Below are positions 40,601-51,100 of a DNA stretch of 64,000 nucleotides, in pieces; position 1 is the stretch's first letter, and each line of letters begins with the position of its first letter. The translations under genes and the position numbers were made by a program. Source of the DNA: Methylorubrum extorquens (lineage in GTDB: Bacteria > Pseudomonadota > Alphaproteobacteria > Rhizobiales > Beijerinckiaceae); contig NZ_JALJXF010000001.1 of the NCBI RefSeq assembly GCF_024169925.1, positions 440,001 to 504,000 on the forward strand. Direction: 5' to 3'. The notes below the pieces were generated by a model. That model was not told the origin of the DNA. It worked only from the letters and a program-made list of their open reading frames with translations, and did no database searches.

Positions 40601-41351
40601 TGCGCGCGACGCCATGCCGGAGGGCGGCCGGCTCGTTGTCGAGACCGGCAATATCCAAATCGAGCCCGCCGATTTGAGCCTGCATCCGGGCGCCCGCGAG
40701 GGTGCCTATGTCTCCATCAGCGTCACCGATACGGGCCACGGCATGCCGCCGGAGGTCGCCGCCCGGGCCTTCGAGCCGTTCTTCACGACCAAGCCCCTCG
40801 GCATGGGGACCGGTCTCGGCCTGTCGATGATCTACGGTTTTGCCCGTCAGTCGGAGGGGCATGCCCGGATCGTCTCCGAGCCCGGCCGGGGTACGACGGT
40901 GACGATCTACCTGCCCCGCTACCACGGCGCGTTGCCGTCCGAACAAGCGTCGGCCGCATCGCACGAGCCGGCGCGCACGGAGCTGAGCGAGACGGTGCTC
41001 GTCGTCGAGGACGAGCCGGTGGTGCGCAACCTCGTCGTCGAGGTGCTGCGTGAACTCGGCTACCGCGCCATCGAGGCACCGGACGGGCCCTCCGGCCTGG
41101 AGATCGTGCGATCGTCCGCCCGGATCGATCTCCTGGTCACAGATGTCGGCCTGCCGGGTCTCAACGGACGCCAACTTGCCGACCACGCCCGCGCCCAGCG
41201 GCCGGGGCTGCGGGTGCTGTTCATGACCGGATACGCCGAGGATGCGACCTTCGGCGGCGGCCGGCTCGATCCGGACATGCAGATGATCACCAAGCCGTTT
41301 CCGGTCGAACGGCTCGCTGCACGCATCCGTGAGATGATGGAGCTTTCGTGA
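37674..41351 (+). CDS. Multi-PAS/GAF hybrid sensor histidine kinase
   Basis: 1225 residues, no membrane helix, so probably cytoplasmic. Order: an N-terminal PAS-like region (about 30-165), PAS (185-305, [12 protein letters not shown] ending SFDITERKR), PAS (310-425, ending TCTDIHDRK), GAF (435-600), PAS (605-725), PAS (735-850), HisKA with the phospho-His in [13 protein letters not shown] (about 860), HATPase (N box [31 protein letters not shown]) and a C-terminal receiver with [14 protein letters not shown] as phospho-Asp and Lys in ITKPFPV. All catalytic residues are present. The cognate target is unknown. It is followed on the same strand by the HWE-like gene. Confidence 0.9.
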   Translation: MTRLSAGESVPASLRFLAEGGQTGREILAHPWSDTSLGPLEDWPVSLRTTLATMLACPAAMFLAWGPEGISFFNDAYRPVFGDRLSRALGARFREIWADLWADIGPLADAALRGESVAQHNLPLLMDRYGVPEQSWWSFTYSPVRDDAGHINGMICVTAETTAEVLADRARRRSDERLEMALSAGGSIGIWDWDVTADRVTADPRFAALYGVDPEMAAAGAPVSAFFSGVHPDDLPRLRSSIEAVLGTGGQFDAEYRLVQGDGSIRWVAAQGRCTMAEDGTPRHFPGVSFDITERKRIEQALRDSQDRFRGIINSVDQMIWSTRADGYHDFYNERWYAFTGVPAGTTDGEAWSGMIHPDDRERAWAVWQHALATGENYQIEYRLRHRSGLYRWVLGRAQPVRDADERIVRWFGTCTDIHDRKLAEERQAFLLGLNDRLREADDPQAVTQAAAATLGAHVGASRAGYGEIDEAGEIVRVERDWTRDPSAPSLAGVSRILDGFGPAAIAELRAGLTLVVEDCYADPRAGRDYAATWDSVGCRSLVVVPLIREGRLRAILYLHEPQPRVWRPEEIGLVEDVAQRVGHAAERARAEQAERANARELRLVADSLPVLIALFDADGVCRFANAASADWFGIPPTESVGQTLAALIGPADFAEARPRFESARAGHDVRAERAWPRRDGSSRIADIRYLPRPMPDGSSDGAYLFVTDISDAKRIEAMLEREVGERTRERDRLWQTTNDLMGTAGLDGHLRSVNPAWGRLLGWSERELLERPFLDFIDPEDHAGTGAVLARLAGSEQITDFVDRILSKDGRRRTVMWTAVPEGGCFHFVGRDITDQRLAEEQLRQAQKMEAVGQLTGGIAHDFNNLLTGIIGSLDLMQTRISQGRVETLERYAGAALTSAHRAASLTHRLLAFARRQPLEQKPVDVNALLAGMEEMLRRALPEQVPLDIVATDGLWPTLCDPHQLENAVLNLVINARDAMPEGGRLVVETGNIQIEPADLSLHPGAREGAYVSISVTDTGHGMPPEVAARAFEPFFTTKPLGMGTGLGLSMIYGFARQSEGHARIVSEPGRGTTVTIYLPRYHGALPSEQASAASHEPARTELSETVLVVEDEPVVRNLVVEVLRELGYRAIEAPDGPSGLEIVRSSARIDLLVTDVGLPGLNGRQLADHARAQRPGLRVLFMTGYAEDATFGGGRLDPDMQMITKPFPVERLAARIREMMELS

Positions 41352-41502
41352 AAACCGGCCTGATCGTGGCTTGAAACGGGGGCTTTTCCGCCCGACAGCA
41401 CACATCGACTTAGGGACGGCCCGGAACGGCCCAACACCGCGCACGTTGACCGGCGCGAAGAGGAAGTCGTTTCAGGCTGCAGCAAGCGAATAGACGAGCG
41501 GT

Positions 41503-42582
41503 ATGGGTGCTGACACGCCACAGGGCGGCCTTTCGGGGAATGGCGGGACGGACACCGCGTTCGACCTCAGCGACGGCTTTCGCCGCTTCGCTGACCACGT
41601 GCCGCTGATGATGTGGCGGACGGATGACTCCGGCCGCTCCACCTATCACAACGAGTGCTGGCTCCAGTTCACGGGACGTGCCCTGGCCGACGAGATCGGC
41701 AATGGCTGGCGCAACGGGTTGCATCCGGACGATTTCGACCGCCACGCCGAGATCGTCGCGAAATCAATTGAGTCGCGCCTTCCCTTCACCGTGGAGTTTC
41801 GCCTGCGCCGTCACGACGGCGCCTATCGCTGGCTCCTTGATACCGGCCGTCCGCTCGAGGAGAACGGCGTCTTCCACGGCTATCTCGGCTCGTGCTTCGA
41901 CATCACCGACCGGAAGAACGCCGAGGAGCATGCCGAGCGCGCCCTGGTCGAGAAGGAGACGCTGCTTGCCGAAATCTACCACCGGGTGCGCAACAACCTC
42001 CAAGTGATGGTGAGCCTGATCGGCCTCTACGGCCGCGCCGCACCGGATGCCTGCCGCGGCAGCTTCGATGCCCTGGGCCAGCGGGTGCGGGCGATCGCCC
42101 TGGTGCAGCAGCATCTGCACGAGGCGCCACACATCGCCTCGATCGACCTGCGCGATTATCTGCGGCGGCTCGCCTCCGGGCTCGGACAGTTGCGCCGGGC
42201 CGGGAGGATCGGCGTGACGGTCGACGGAGACGGGACGAGTCTGGTCGAGCCGCGCACCGCCAACGCCCTTGGCATGATCGTGGCGGAGGTCGTCGCGGAA
42301 TGCCTCGATGCCACGACGGAGACGGTGACCTGCGGCATCAGCATCCGCATTGAGGCAGGGGCCGGCGCTCCGGTGCGCCTCTCGGTCGTCTCCGGGTCCG
42401 GAGAGGCCGCTGCGGAGGGGCGGGAGGGCGTGCCGAAACTCGGTCCCCGCCTCATCGCCGCCTATGCCGCACAGGCCGAGATCGCGGTCAGCGGCACGGC
42501 GACGGCGGCCGACCCGCTTCACCTGCAATTGCCTGAGGCCCGCGCCTACGTGCCGCCGACACTCTCGCCTTCCCTGAGCTGA
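41503..42582 (+). CDS. PAS/HisKA_2 (HWE-type) sensor protein with degenerate ATPase
   Basis: 359 residues: one PAS3 domain (about 25-140, MMWRTDDSGRSTYHNECWLQ, then CFDITDRK), then the HisKA_2 box with His160 in AEIYHRVRNNLQVMVSLI. The ATPase half is worn: the N box NELVTNALKH of active relatives reads AEVVAECLDA, and the DNGxG box reads VSGSG. A GPRLIAAYA segment replaces GLGLRLV. It probably cannot bind ATP and may be a pseudokinase or phospho-acceptor. 151 bases separate it from the hybrid kinase upstream on the same strand. Confidence 0.82.
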   Translation: MGADTPQGGLSGNGGTDTAFDLSDGFRRFADHVPLMMWRTDDSGRSTYHNECWLQFTGRALADEIGNGWRNGLHPDDFDRHAEIVAKSIESRLPFTVEFRLRRHDGAYRWLLDTGRPLEENGVFHGYLGSCFDITDRKNAEEHAERALVEKETLLAEIYHRVRNNLQVMVSLIGLYGRAAPDACRGSFDALGQRVRAIALVQQHLHEAPHIASIDLRDYLRRLASGLGQLRRAGRIGVTVDGDGTSLVEPRTANALGMIVAEVVAECLDATTETVTCGISIRIEAGAGAPVRLSVVSGSGEAAAEGREGVPKLGPRLIAAYAAQAEIAVSGTATAADPLHLQLPEARAYVPPTLSPSLS

Positions 42583-42649
42583 CGCAAAGGGTGCAGGCGG
42601 GTGCCTCGCTGCCTGGGCTAACGATCGCTATATCGGAATCGATTGACCG

Positions 42650-43099
42650 ATGCGCCTGAACGCGAGTGCCATGCTCCCCGACCTCGACACCATCATCGAG
42701 AACTTCGAGATCCTCGACGACCCCATGGATCGCTACGAGTATGTGATCGAGCTCGGTAAGCTGATGCCTAAAATGCCGGAAGCGGCGAAGGTCGAGGACA
42801 ACCGCGTTTCCGGCTGCGAAAGCCAGGTGTGGATCGACGTCTCTCTAAAGGACGACACGGGTCACCCGGCGCTGAAGCTCGAAGGGGACAGCGACTCCCA
42901 TATCGTGAAGGGCTTCGTGGCGCTGATGGTGGCGCTTTACGAGGGGAAGACGCCGGACGAGGCGATCAAGGCCGACGGCTTCGATCTGCTCAAGCGTCTC
43001 GATTTCGGCGCGCACATCACATCGAAGCGCTCGAACGGCGTGCGCGCGATGGTGGACCGCATCCGGAAGGATGCGGGCCGCCTTCAGACACTGAACTGA
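42650..43099 (+). CDS. sufE: SufE cysteine desulfuration/sulfur acceptor protein
   Basis: 149 residues. SufE accepts sulfur from the desulfurase SufS for Fe-S cluster assembly. The acceptor Cys is in NRVSGCESQVWIDV, and the flanking DRYEYVIELGKLMP and RSNGVRAMVDRI segments match the family. There are no other suf genes in the window. Start ATG 42650 or 42671. Confidence 0.93.
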   Translation: MRLNASAMLPDLDTIIENFEILDDPMDRYEYVIELGKLMPKMPEAAKVEDNRVSGCESQVWIDVSLKDDTGHPALKLEGDSDSHIVKGFVALMVALYEGKTPDEAIKADGFDLLKRLDFGAHITSKRSNGVRAMVDRIRKDAGRLQTLN

Positions 43100-43137
43100 T
43101 CCGCCGCGAGACCTCTAATGCGGCGGGCCAGGGGATC

Positions 43138-43980
43138 TCAGGACGAGGCCGGCGGCCGGTCCGTCTTGAGGCGCCATGCGCGGGTGCGGGCCCGCTCCGG
43201 TCCTGTCGCCTCGCGCGCGATGCCGTAATGCTCGGCGAGCCGGCCGAGGGCGATCCGGGCCACCACCTTGGCGGATCGCGCCGGCCAGCGCCGCTCCGCC
43301 TCGATCCGTTCGAGGCCCTTGAGGAAGCCGCACAGGTCGATCAGAAGCCCCGACAAATCCGAGCCCACCGCCGCCAGCGCGAGATCCACCCGCTGGCGCG
43401 CGGCAATGACCCGGTCGGAGCCCGAACTCGGATCGCGCGGGCCGCCGCCATCGACGCGCGGGGCGGTCCAATCGGTCGAGAGTTGCGGCATCGTCTGTGC
43501 CGAGGCGAGGTCGTGACGCAGCCGCTCGCCCGCCGCGAAGGCGGCCGCATCGATCATCGGCTCTCCGTCGCGTCCGCGCCGCCGCGCCATCCAGGCCAGA
43601 GGGCTCTCCGCCGTGTCCCGCACCCGTTCCCCATCGCCCGTGCGCTCCCGGACCACGGCGAGGTGCTGCATTCGGAAGCTGTCCGGCCCGCTGATTTCCG
43701 CTCGCCGCAGACGGGCGCGACCGGCTGCAACGATGACCAGCCGGTTGCGCCGCCCGTCATCGCGCGATGCGAGATCCGCCGCCACCAGCGCTTCGCCGGC
43801 CCGTACCGGAAAACGCCCCGCGCCCAGCGATACCCCTTGTCCGCCGCTGCGCACGATCAGCGTTTCCGGCGCACTTGGATCAGGGAAGGCGTAGGCGCCC
43901 TCGGGCGCCAGCGCCGCCAGCAGGCGTTCGGCATCGCGTCCGAGACCACCCATAATGTTCGTGTTTTGTTCTTTCAACAT
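43138..43980 (-). CDS. DUF6456 protein
   Basis: 280 residues. The C-terminal half carries the DUF6456 pattern typical of alphaproteobacteria: ESPLAWMARRRGRDGEPMI, then AAFAAGERLRHDLASAQTMP and the end GIAREATGPERARTRAW, which looks like a helical DNA-binding region. The first 120 residues are variable. Possibly a regulator; function unknown. It converges on sufE with 38 bases between. Confidence 0.75.
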   Translation of the reverse strand: MLKEQNTNIMGGLGRDAERLLAALAPEGAYAFPDPSAPETLIVRSGGQGVSLGAGRFPVRAGEALVAADLASRDDGRRNRLVIVAAGRARLRRAEISGPDSFRMQHLAVVRERTGDGERVRDTAESPLAWMARRRGRDGEPMIDAAAFAAGERLRHDLASAQTMPQLSTDWTAPRVDGGGPRDPSSGSDRVIAARQRVDLALAAVGSDLSGLLIDLCGFLKGLERIEAERRWPARSAKVVARIALGRLAEHYGIAREATGPERARTRAWRLKTDRPPASS

Positions 43981-44098
43981 CGCACCACCCGAACCGGAAC
44001 CGCGACGGGAGGCTAAGGGAAAATCGTCCTAATACAAGTCTTGACAGACTTTGGTGCTGCCTCAGGTTGCACCGTCACGCTGCCGGTGCCGGGCGCTT

Positions 44099-44293
44099 TC
44101 AGGCCTGAGACGGCTTGGTTGGTGGCTTTTTCAGGATCTCTGCGATCTCGTCCTCGGACTTGCCGCGCACCGCGTATCCCATCTGCTCGAAGCGATCGAT
44201 CAGACGGTCACTGTCGCAGGCCGAGCGGGCCGCCCACTCGGCGAGCGCTTCATTGGTCTTGGCAAGTTGTTCGGAGGGGCTGTCGTCGCTCAT
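44099..44293 (-). CDS. Small conserved-looking hypothetical protein (64 aa)
   Basis: A soluble acidic-basic helical protein: NEALAEWAARSACDSDRLID, then RFEQMGYAVRGKSEDEIAEI with a KKPPTKPSQA tail. The arrangement suggests two helices and a short conserved loop (GYAVRGKSEDE). Start ATG 44293. Family not recognised. Confidence 0.65.
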   Translation of the reverse strand: MSDDSPSEQLAKTNEALAEWAARSACDSDRLIDRFEQMGYAVRGKSEDEIAEILKKPPTKPSQA

Positions 44294-44441
44294 GTGAAGG
44301 CAATGCAGCAGAGGTTGCGCCGTTCCACGATTTTATTGTTGATAACCTGATTCGCCAATCGCCCCCCGCACGAACCGCCGCTGCGCCAAGCCTGAAAAGG
44401 GCGGCGCAGCCTGCGTTTCGTGGGGGGCGGCGGAAGAAACC

Positions 44442-44879
44442 TCAGGCGGCTGCCTCGTAGCCCGGCCGCACCTGACCGAGGCCGATCGCCTTGGCGAGGT
44501 CGGAGCGAGCCTTGGCATAGTTCGGCGCTACCATCGGGTAGTCGGGCGACAGGCCCCACTTGGCGCGATACTGCTCGGGGGAAAGGTTGTATTTGGCGCG
44601 CAGGTGCCGCTTCAGCGACTTGAAGGTCCGCCCGTCTTCCAGGCAGACGAGATAGTCCGGCTGGATCGACTTCTTGATCGAAACGGCCGGCTGGAGCGCC
44701 TCCTGGGCCACGGGCTGCGGAGCGCCGGTGCGGCCGGTTCCGACCTGGATCAGGGCGCCGTGGATGCTGCCGATCAGACCGGCGAGTTCGGCGGCCGGCA
44801 CCGGGTTATTGCTCACATAGGCGGCGACGATATCGGCCGTGAGAGCGACGTAATCGACCGGCGTCTCGGTTTCGTTCAT
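44442..44879 (-). CDS. mucR: MucR/Ros-family transcriptional regulator
   Basis: 145 residues. The Ros/MucR DNA-binding region [15 protein letters not shown] is followed by [20 protein letters not shown] and [14 protein letters not shown], typical of the family. Compared with Ros (Cys2His2), the second Cys is Asp and the second His is replaced (RAKYN), so it may fold without zinc, as reported for some Mesorhizobium Ml proteins. MucR proteins bind AT-rich DNA and control motility, surface polysaccharide and the cell cycle. ATG 44879 gives the usual N-terminus. The upstream 44880-45317 region has AT-rich patches that could serve autoregulation. Confidence 0.9.
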   Translation of the reverse strand: MNETETPVDYVALTADIVAAYVSNNPVPAAELAGLIGSIHGALIQVGTGRTGAPQPVAQEALQPAVSIKKSIQPDYLVCLEDGRTFKSLKRHLRAKYNLSPEQYRAKWGLSPDYPMVAPNYAKARSDLAKAIGLGQVRPGYEAAA

Positions 44880-45317
44880 GTTCTTGGCTGTCCCTTGGCG
44901 GTGCATCGCGCGCAATCGATCCGGCCCGTCATCCGGCTTGAAGATGGAAACGGACAGGTACCTATCGGCCTGTGCAATGATGCCGCTTGATTTCGGTTTG
45001 GCGTGACGCCCCCGCAGTCACGGGTTCTACCTAGAACATCCAAATTAGACCTGCAAGACAGGACGGGTATGCACAACTGAACGGACCCTTCGCCATCTGG
45101 GACGTGCACAATTTGTCGTGAATGCTCGACATCTCTGAGACCGGGACGGTCCATCCGCTGCGTTCGCACCCGCGCCGCGGCGTGGAGCAGCAGAGGCGTG
45201 GCAAGGGGGCGGCGCATTTGCCAGCCTTGCGGCCACGGCCGCCGCGCGGCACACCGCCTGATATCTCACGCGTTTTTTCTCAAGCGTCCCATTCAGCGTT
45301 CCCACCGGAGTCCGGCG
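44880..45317. other. Divergent mucR/ptrB promoter region
   Basis: 438 bases without a supported gene. AT-richer patches near 44985-45010 and 45035-45120 suit MucR binding. The upstream extension of the ptrB frame (from 45198) is basic and not peptidase-like. Confidence 0.35.
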
Positions 45318-47465
45318 ATGACCTTCGAGCCACCCCCCTTCGCCTTGCCGCCCGAGGCACCCGTTGCCGAGACACGCCCGCACGCCTTCGACCTCTTCGG
45401 CCAGCGCGTCGAAGACCCGTTCGCATGGCTCAAGGCCGAGAACTGGCGTGCGGTGCTGAAGGACCCGTCGGCGCTGGCCCCCGACATCCGCGCCTATCTC
45501 GAAGCCGAGAATACCTATGCCGAGGCTGCGCTCAGTGGCGCGGCCGACCTGCGCAAAACTCTGGTCGCCGAGATGCGCGGGCGCATCCGCGAGGACGATG
45601 CCTCGGTGCCCGAGCCCGACGGACCTTTTGCCTATTATTCCCGCCACCGCGAGGGCGGACAGCATCCGCTGGTCTGCCGCCGGCCGCGCACCGTCCACCG
45701 CATCGCCGAGGAGCCGGAGGACGGCGAGATCGGCGAGCAGATCCTGCTCGACGGCGACCGGGAGGGGGAGGGCCTCGCCTTCTTCGAGATCGCCGGAGCA
45801 GCCCATTCCGACGACCACCGCCTGCTCGCCTGGGGCGTCGACACCAAGGGCTCGGAACTCCACACCATCCGCGTGCGCGATCTCGACACCGGCGAGGACC
45901 GCGCCGAGCGGGTCGAGTCGACTGCCGGCGACGCGGTGTGGAACGCTTCCGGCACCGCCTTCTTCTACGTGGCGCTGGACGAGAACCACCGTCCGGCCCG
46001 CGTCATGCGCCACCGCCTCGGCACCGATCAGGCGGAAGACACGACCGTCTACGAGGAATCCGATCCGGGTTTCTTCGTGAACATCGGCCGCACCCAGTCT
46101 GGCACCTACCTCACGGTCACGGCGAGCGACCACGAGACATCGGAGGTCTACCTGCTCGACCGCGGCGACGACGAGGGCGCGCTGGCCTGTGTCGCGCCGC
46201 GCGAGGAGCGGCTGATCTATTCGGTCGAGCATTGGGGCTCGTACCTCGTCATCCTGACGAATGCCGACGGCGCGGTGGACTTCAAGATTGTCACCTGCCC
46301 CCTCGACGCCACCGCGCGCGAGAACTGGCGCGACGCGGTGCCGTATCGGCCCGGCGTGATGATCCGGCACCTGCACGTGCTCGGCAATCACCTCGTGCGA
46401 CTCGAACTGGAGAACGCCCTGCCGCGCATCGTCGTGCGCGACATGAAGGGCGAGGAGCACACCGTCTCCTTTGCCGAGGAAGCCTACTCGCTCGGGTTGC
46501 TTCCGGGTTACGAGTTCGAGACGGCGCGGATCCGCTTCAGCTATTCGTCGATGACGACGCCCGCCGAGACCTACGACTACGATTGCGTCACCCGCGCCCG
46601 CATCCTGCGCAAGCGCCAGAGCGTGCCGAGCGGCCACGAGCCCGCCGACTACGTGACCCGGCGCCTGTTCGCGACCGCACCCGACGGCGAGAGCGTGCCG
46701 ATCTCGCTCCTGCACCGCCGCGGGCTCAGCCTCGATGGCTCGGCGCCGCTGCTGCTCTACGGCTACGGCTCCTACGGCACGCTGATGCCGGCGGGCTTTC
46801 GCACCAACCTGCTCAGCCTCGTCGATCGCGGCTTCGTCTATGCCATCGCCCATGTCCGCGGCGGTACCGAGAAGGGCTGGAACTGGTATCTCGACGGCAA
46901 GCGCGAGAAGAAGCCCAACACCTTCACCGATTTCGTGGCCTGCGGCCGGGCGCTGATCGAGGCGGGCTACACCGCCCAGGGCCGGATCGTCGCCCATGGC
47001 GGCAGCGCGGGCGGCATGCTGATGGGGGCGGCCGCCAACCTCGCGCCGGAGCTGTTCGCCGGCATCGTCGCCGACGTGCCCTTCGTCGATGTGCTCAACA
47101 CCATGCTCGATGCGGATCTGCCGCTGACGCCGCCGGAATGGCCCGAATGGGGCAACCCGGGCGAGAGCGAGGAGGCCTTCAAGACGATCCTGGCCTACTC
47201 GCCCTACGACAACGTCGCCGCCAAGACCTATCCGGCGATCCTTGCGCTCGGCGGCCTCACCGATCCGCGCGTGACCTATTGGGAGCCGGCCAAATGGGTG
47301 GCGCGTCTGCGCGCTACCATGACCGGCGGCGGCCCGGTTCTCATGAAGATCAACATGGAAGCCGGGCACGGCGGCGCCGCCGGCCGGTTCGACCGCCTGG
47401 AGGAGGTTGGCCTGATCTACGCCTTCGCGCTGATGGCAGCGGGGCGCGCGGCGAAATCGGTCTGA
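45318..47465 (+). CDS. ptrB: Oligopeptidase B (S9 prolyl oligopeptidase family)
   Basis: 715 residues: an N-terminal seven-bladed propeller (about 80-410), then the alpha/beta hydrolase domain with nucleophile Ser in HGGSAGGML, Asp in the LGGLTDPRVTYWEP segment and His in AGHGGAAGRF. The upstream HVRGGTEKGWNWYLDGKREK segment is conserved in oligopeptidase B, which cuts after basic residues in short peptides. ATG 45318, with CCGGAG upstream, is chosen over 45198. No signal peptide. Confidence 0.93.
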   Translation: MTFEPPPFALPPEAPVAETRPHAFDLFGQRVEDPFAWLKAENWRAVLKDPSALAPDIRAYLEAENTYAEAALSGAADLRKTLVAEMRGRIREDDASVPEPDGPFAYYSRHREGGQHPLVCRRPRTVHRIAEEPEDGEIGEQILLDGDREGEGLAFFEIAGAAHSDDHRLLAWGVDTKGSELHTIRVRDLDTGEDRAERVESTAGDAVWNASGTAFFYVALDENHRPARVMRHRLGTDQAEDTTVYEESDPGFFVNIGRTQSGTYLTVTASDHETSEVYLLDRGDDEGALACVAPREERLIYSVEHWGSYLVILTNADGAVDFKIVTCPLDATARENWRDAVPYRPGVMIRHLHVLGNHLVRLELENALPRIVVRDMKGEEHTVSFAEEAYSLGLLPGYEFETARIRFSYSSMTTPAETYDYDCVTRARILRKRQSVPSGHEPADYVTRRLFATAPDGESVPISLLHRRGLSLDGSAPLLLYGYGSYGTLMPAGFRTNLLSLVDRGFVYAIAHVRGGTEKGWNWYLDGKREKKPNTFTDFVACGRALIEAGYTAQGRIVAHGGSAGGMLMGAAANLAPELFAGIVADVPFVDVLNTMLDADLPLTPPEWPEWGNPGESEEAFKTILAYSPYDNVAAKTYPAILALGGLTDPRVTYWEPAKWVARLRATMTGGGPVLMKINMEAGHGGAAGRFDRLEEVGLIYAFALMAAGRAAKSV

Positions 47466-47618
47466 CCCCGATCGGGGCCGGTCGCGACATGCTGCGCGGC
47501 CGGCGCTTCGACAAAGCTTCGCGAAGAGGGCAGAACAACGCCCGCGCCTTTGCTATGCTCAGGCGACGAAAAATAAGATCAAAATAATGATTATGCAAAA
47601 GGCCCAGGGAGAAACACG

Positions 47619-48041
47619 ATGAAGCATTTCGCGATCGCAGCCGCGATTCTGTTCGCATGGCCGCTCGCCGCTGCGGCCGAGGCACCCGCCGCGCCTGACA
47701 TCGCCAAGACTGCGCCCGAGGCTGCTCCGGACGCTGCCCCGAAGGCGCCCCAGACCGCGCAGGAGCGCCAGGAGGCGAATGCGGCCAAGCTCGCAGGGCT
47801 CGTCCGCTTCGTCGGCGAATCCTGCAAGGAGTCGCAGCCCGATTACGAGCGGTTCAAGGCGGTGGTTTCCGCCATGGGCGTCGACATCGACGCGATCTCG
47901 AAGGGCGAATTGCTCATGCGCAGCATGGGCTACACCGAAGCCTACCGGAAAGACGTCGATGAGAGCTGCCGCAAGGCGCAGGAGATGTTCGGCGAGAAAG
48001 GCAAGGCGATCCCCGGCCTCGTCCTGCGAAAGGCCTCGTAA
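47619..48041 (+). CDS. Secreted hypothetical protein (140 aa)
   Basis: Signal peptide MKHFAIAAAILFAWPLAAAAE, then an Ala/Pro linker to about residue 50 and a helical C-terminal domain with two Cys (ESCKESQPDYERF, ESCRKAQEMFG) at equal helical contexts that could pair. GGGAGAAACACG before ATG 47619 is a good ribosome site. The upstream AT-rich region (47575-47600) is likely the promoter. Family not recognised. Confidence 0.7.
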   Translation: MKHFAIAAAILFAWPLAAAAEAPAAPDIAKTAPEAAPDAAPKAPQTAQERQEANAAKLAGLVRFVGESCKESQPDYERFKAVVSAMGVDIDAISKGELLMRSMGYTEAYRKDVDESCRKAQEMFGEKGKAIPGLVLRKAS

Positions 48042-48156
48042 CCGAGCGTCGTCCTTAAGTGCCCGTTCACTGCGCTGGGCGAGAGTGCCGGCACGAGTGG
48101 CGTTCGGCGCCCGGCCGTCGAGGGCCGGCCGCCGGTGAGGGCGGGCGTTTCGGGCG

Positions 48157-51100
48157 ATGGGGGGAGGGGCCGGTCAGGCAAAGCGGCGTCCGGGCAGGGT
48201 TCTCCTGCGCGCCGGCTTCGCTGTCGGCCTCTGCGCCGCGGCCTCGGCGGCGGAGGCGGCCCGGCTCGTCTCGGCCAAGGGCGCGCAGCCGCCGGAGGGC
48301 TTCGGCCGCATCGTCCTGACCTTCGATGAGCCGGTCTCCGTCAAGGCGCGGGTGTCGGGCGCGATCCTCGTACTCAATTTCGGCGGAGCGGTGGGGGCCG
48401 GTCCCGAGCGCATCGCGGCGGGGATGCCGGACTACGTCACCGTGGTGCGGCGCGACCCCGACGGCTCGGCCCTGCGCCTCGCCCTGCAGCGGCCCTACCG
48501 CGTCAACGTGCAGGATGCCGGCGAACAGGTTTTCATCGATCTCCTGCCGGAGAGCTGGAACGGCTTCCTGCCGCCACTACCCACCGAAGTCGTCGCTGAC
48601 CTCGCCCGCCGGGCGGCCGCCGCCGAGGCCAGCCTGAAGGCGCGCAATCCGGCCCCGGTGCCGCGTCCGCTCGCCCTCGAACTCGCCCGCACCGATGCGC
48701 GCACCCGGCTCTCCCTGCGCCTGCCGGAAGGCTCCGAGGCTGCCTTCGCCCCGAACGGCACCGGCACGCGCCTGACGCTGCCGGGAGCCTGGCGTATCGA
48801 CGACCACGCCCTGCGCGGCCGCCTCGATCCGAATCTCGGCCGTGTCACGGTCGAGACGGAGGCCGGCGAGACACGGATCGTGGCGAGCCCAGCCGAGGGG
48901 GTGACACTCGCCACCCTGCGCGACGAGGATGTCGTGGCGATCGATTTCGTCACAAAGCCCAAGGTAACGGAAACCGCGACCGAGACCCCGAACTCACCCG
49001 TTCCGCCGGCCGGAGCGCCGGTCGCGGAGGCGAAGCGCGGGGCGAAGGAGGCACCGAAAGAGTCCGCGCGGCCCGCCGCATCGGGCGCCGCCGCATCGCC
49101 GCGCCACGCCGCGCCGGCCCCGGTGTCGCGCAAGGCGGGCTCCGGACTCGTCTTCCCCTTCGCTAAGCGCGTGCCGGCAGCATTGTTCGAGCGCGGCGGC
49201 ATCGTCACCCTCGTCTTCGCCACGACCGAGCCGGTCACCGTGCCGCCGCCCGGTGCCACCGGGCTCGTCGCGCTCGCGCCGCCGCTGCGCAGCGGCGGCT
49301 TCACCATCCTTCGCTTCACCGCACCCGCGGGCCGGCTCGTGGACCTGCTGCCCGTCACCGAGCCGGCCGGATGGGAACTGGCGACCGGCGACGGTCTTTC
49401 GCCGAGCGAGAGCCTGACCGCCCAGCGCGCGCCGATGGCTCAGGGCCGGCTCGGCGTCACCGTGCGACTGCCCGAGGCCGGCCCGGCCGGTTGGCTCAAT
49501 CTCGATGGCGAGCGCATCGCCGTCGTCACCACCGACGGCAGCCGCCCGGCCGGCGTCGTCAAGGCGCAGCGCTTCGTCGAGTTCGAGCTGATTCCGAGCC
49601 GGCTCGGCCTCGCCGTTCTCGCCAACGCCGACGATCTCATCGTGCGGCCGGATCTCGACGGCGTGACGATCGGCCGTGAGGGGGCAAGAGAGGGCGCACG
49701 GGAAGGCCGCGACGGCGGGCTCTCGGTGTCGGGCATTTCCCGCCCCGCCGATCCGCCCGTGGGCGCCGTCACGGAACTGGCGGTCGATCGCGACGCCTGG
49801 GAACGGGCACAGCGCGGCGACGTGCGCGCGACCCTGCGGGAGGGTCTGACCGTCGCCGTCGAGGCCCATCGCCGCGACCGCGGCGGCGCCCGCCTCGGTC
49901 TCGCCCGGGCGATGATGGCCAACGACCTTGACGTGGAGGCGCTGGGCGCGCTGACCTCCGCCGCCGCCGAGGATGTGGTCATCGACGGTGACCGGCAGAC
50001 GGCGCTGATGCGCGGTATCCTGCTCGCCCGGATCGGACGGGCGGAGGAGGCGCGCAAGCTCCTCTCCGACGAGCGGCTCGCCACCAATCCGGAGGCCCGG
50101 CTCTGGCGCGGCTACGCCGACGCCCTGGCCGGCCGTTGGAGCGAGGCGGCCGTCGCTCTGCGTGCCGGTGAGTCAGTCCTGGAGCGCTACCCCGAGCCGC
50201 TCGCCTCGCTGTTCCATGCCGCTGCCGCCGAGGCCGCGGTCGAAACCGGCGATTGGGAGGCGGTCACCCGCGAATCGATTGCCGCCACCCGCGCCGCGAC
50301 CGAGTACACCCGAGACCGGCTGACGCTGCTGCGGGCGAAGATGGACGAGGCGACCGGCCGCAGCGCGGCGGCGCTGGCGGCCTACGAGACGCTGCGGGGC
50401 CAGGCGCCATGGCCGCTGGCGGCGGAAGCGACCCTGCGCGCCGCCTCCCTCGGCCACACCCTTGGCAAGACGCCTCTGCCCGAGGCGATCGACCAGTTGG
50501 AAGTTCTGGCCCTGACTTGGCACGGCGGCCCGACCGAGATCGGAACGCTCGGCGCGCTCGGCGGCCTCTATGAGGAAGCCGGGCGCTGGCGCAAGATCTT
50601 CACCACCGCCCGCCGCGCCAACGCCCTGAGCCCCGAGGCGCCGATTGCCCGCGCCCTGCACGACCGGGCCCTGGCCGTGTTCGAGGATCTGTTCCTGGGT
50701 GCCCGCGGCGAGCGGCTCGGCGGCGTCGAGGCGCTGGCGCTCTACTTCGACTTCAAGGACTTCGCGCCCGCCGGCCGGCGTGCCGACGAGATCGTGCGGC
50801 GGTTGGCCGACCGCCTCGTTGCCCTCGACCTGCTCGATTCCGCCGACGAATTGCTGCAATACCAAATCGATCACCGGCTGGAGGGCACGGCTCGCTCGTC
50901 GGTTTCGGCGCGTCTCGCCACGATCCGGCTGATGGAGGGCAAGCCGCTCCAGGCGCTCCAGACGCTCGACGCCACGCATCTGCCCGAACTGCCCGACGAC
51001 GTACGCCGCGCCCGCGCGATGCTGCGTGCCCGCGCCCTGTCGGACCTCTCGCGCACCGATCTCGCGCTCGAGACCGTGGAGGGCGAAACCGGGGCCGACG

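Noticed and set aside
39198..41444. A 748-residue frame antisense to the hybrid kinase
   Set aside because: Same reasoning: shadow of a well-supported gene.
45045..47369. A 774-residue open frame antisense to ptrB
   Set aside because: It mirrors a high-GC gene with strong motifs; composition is Arg/Gly/Ala/His-rich with no domain or ribosome site.
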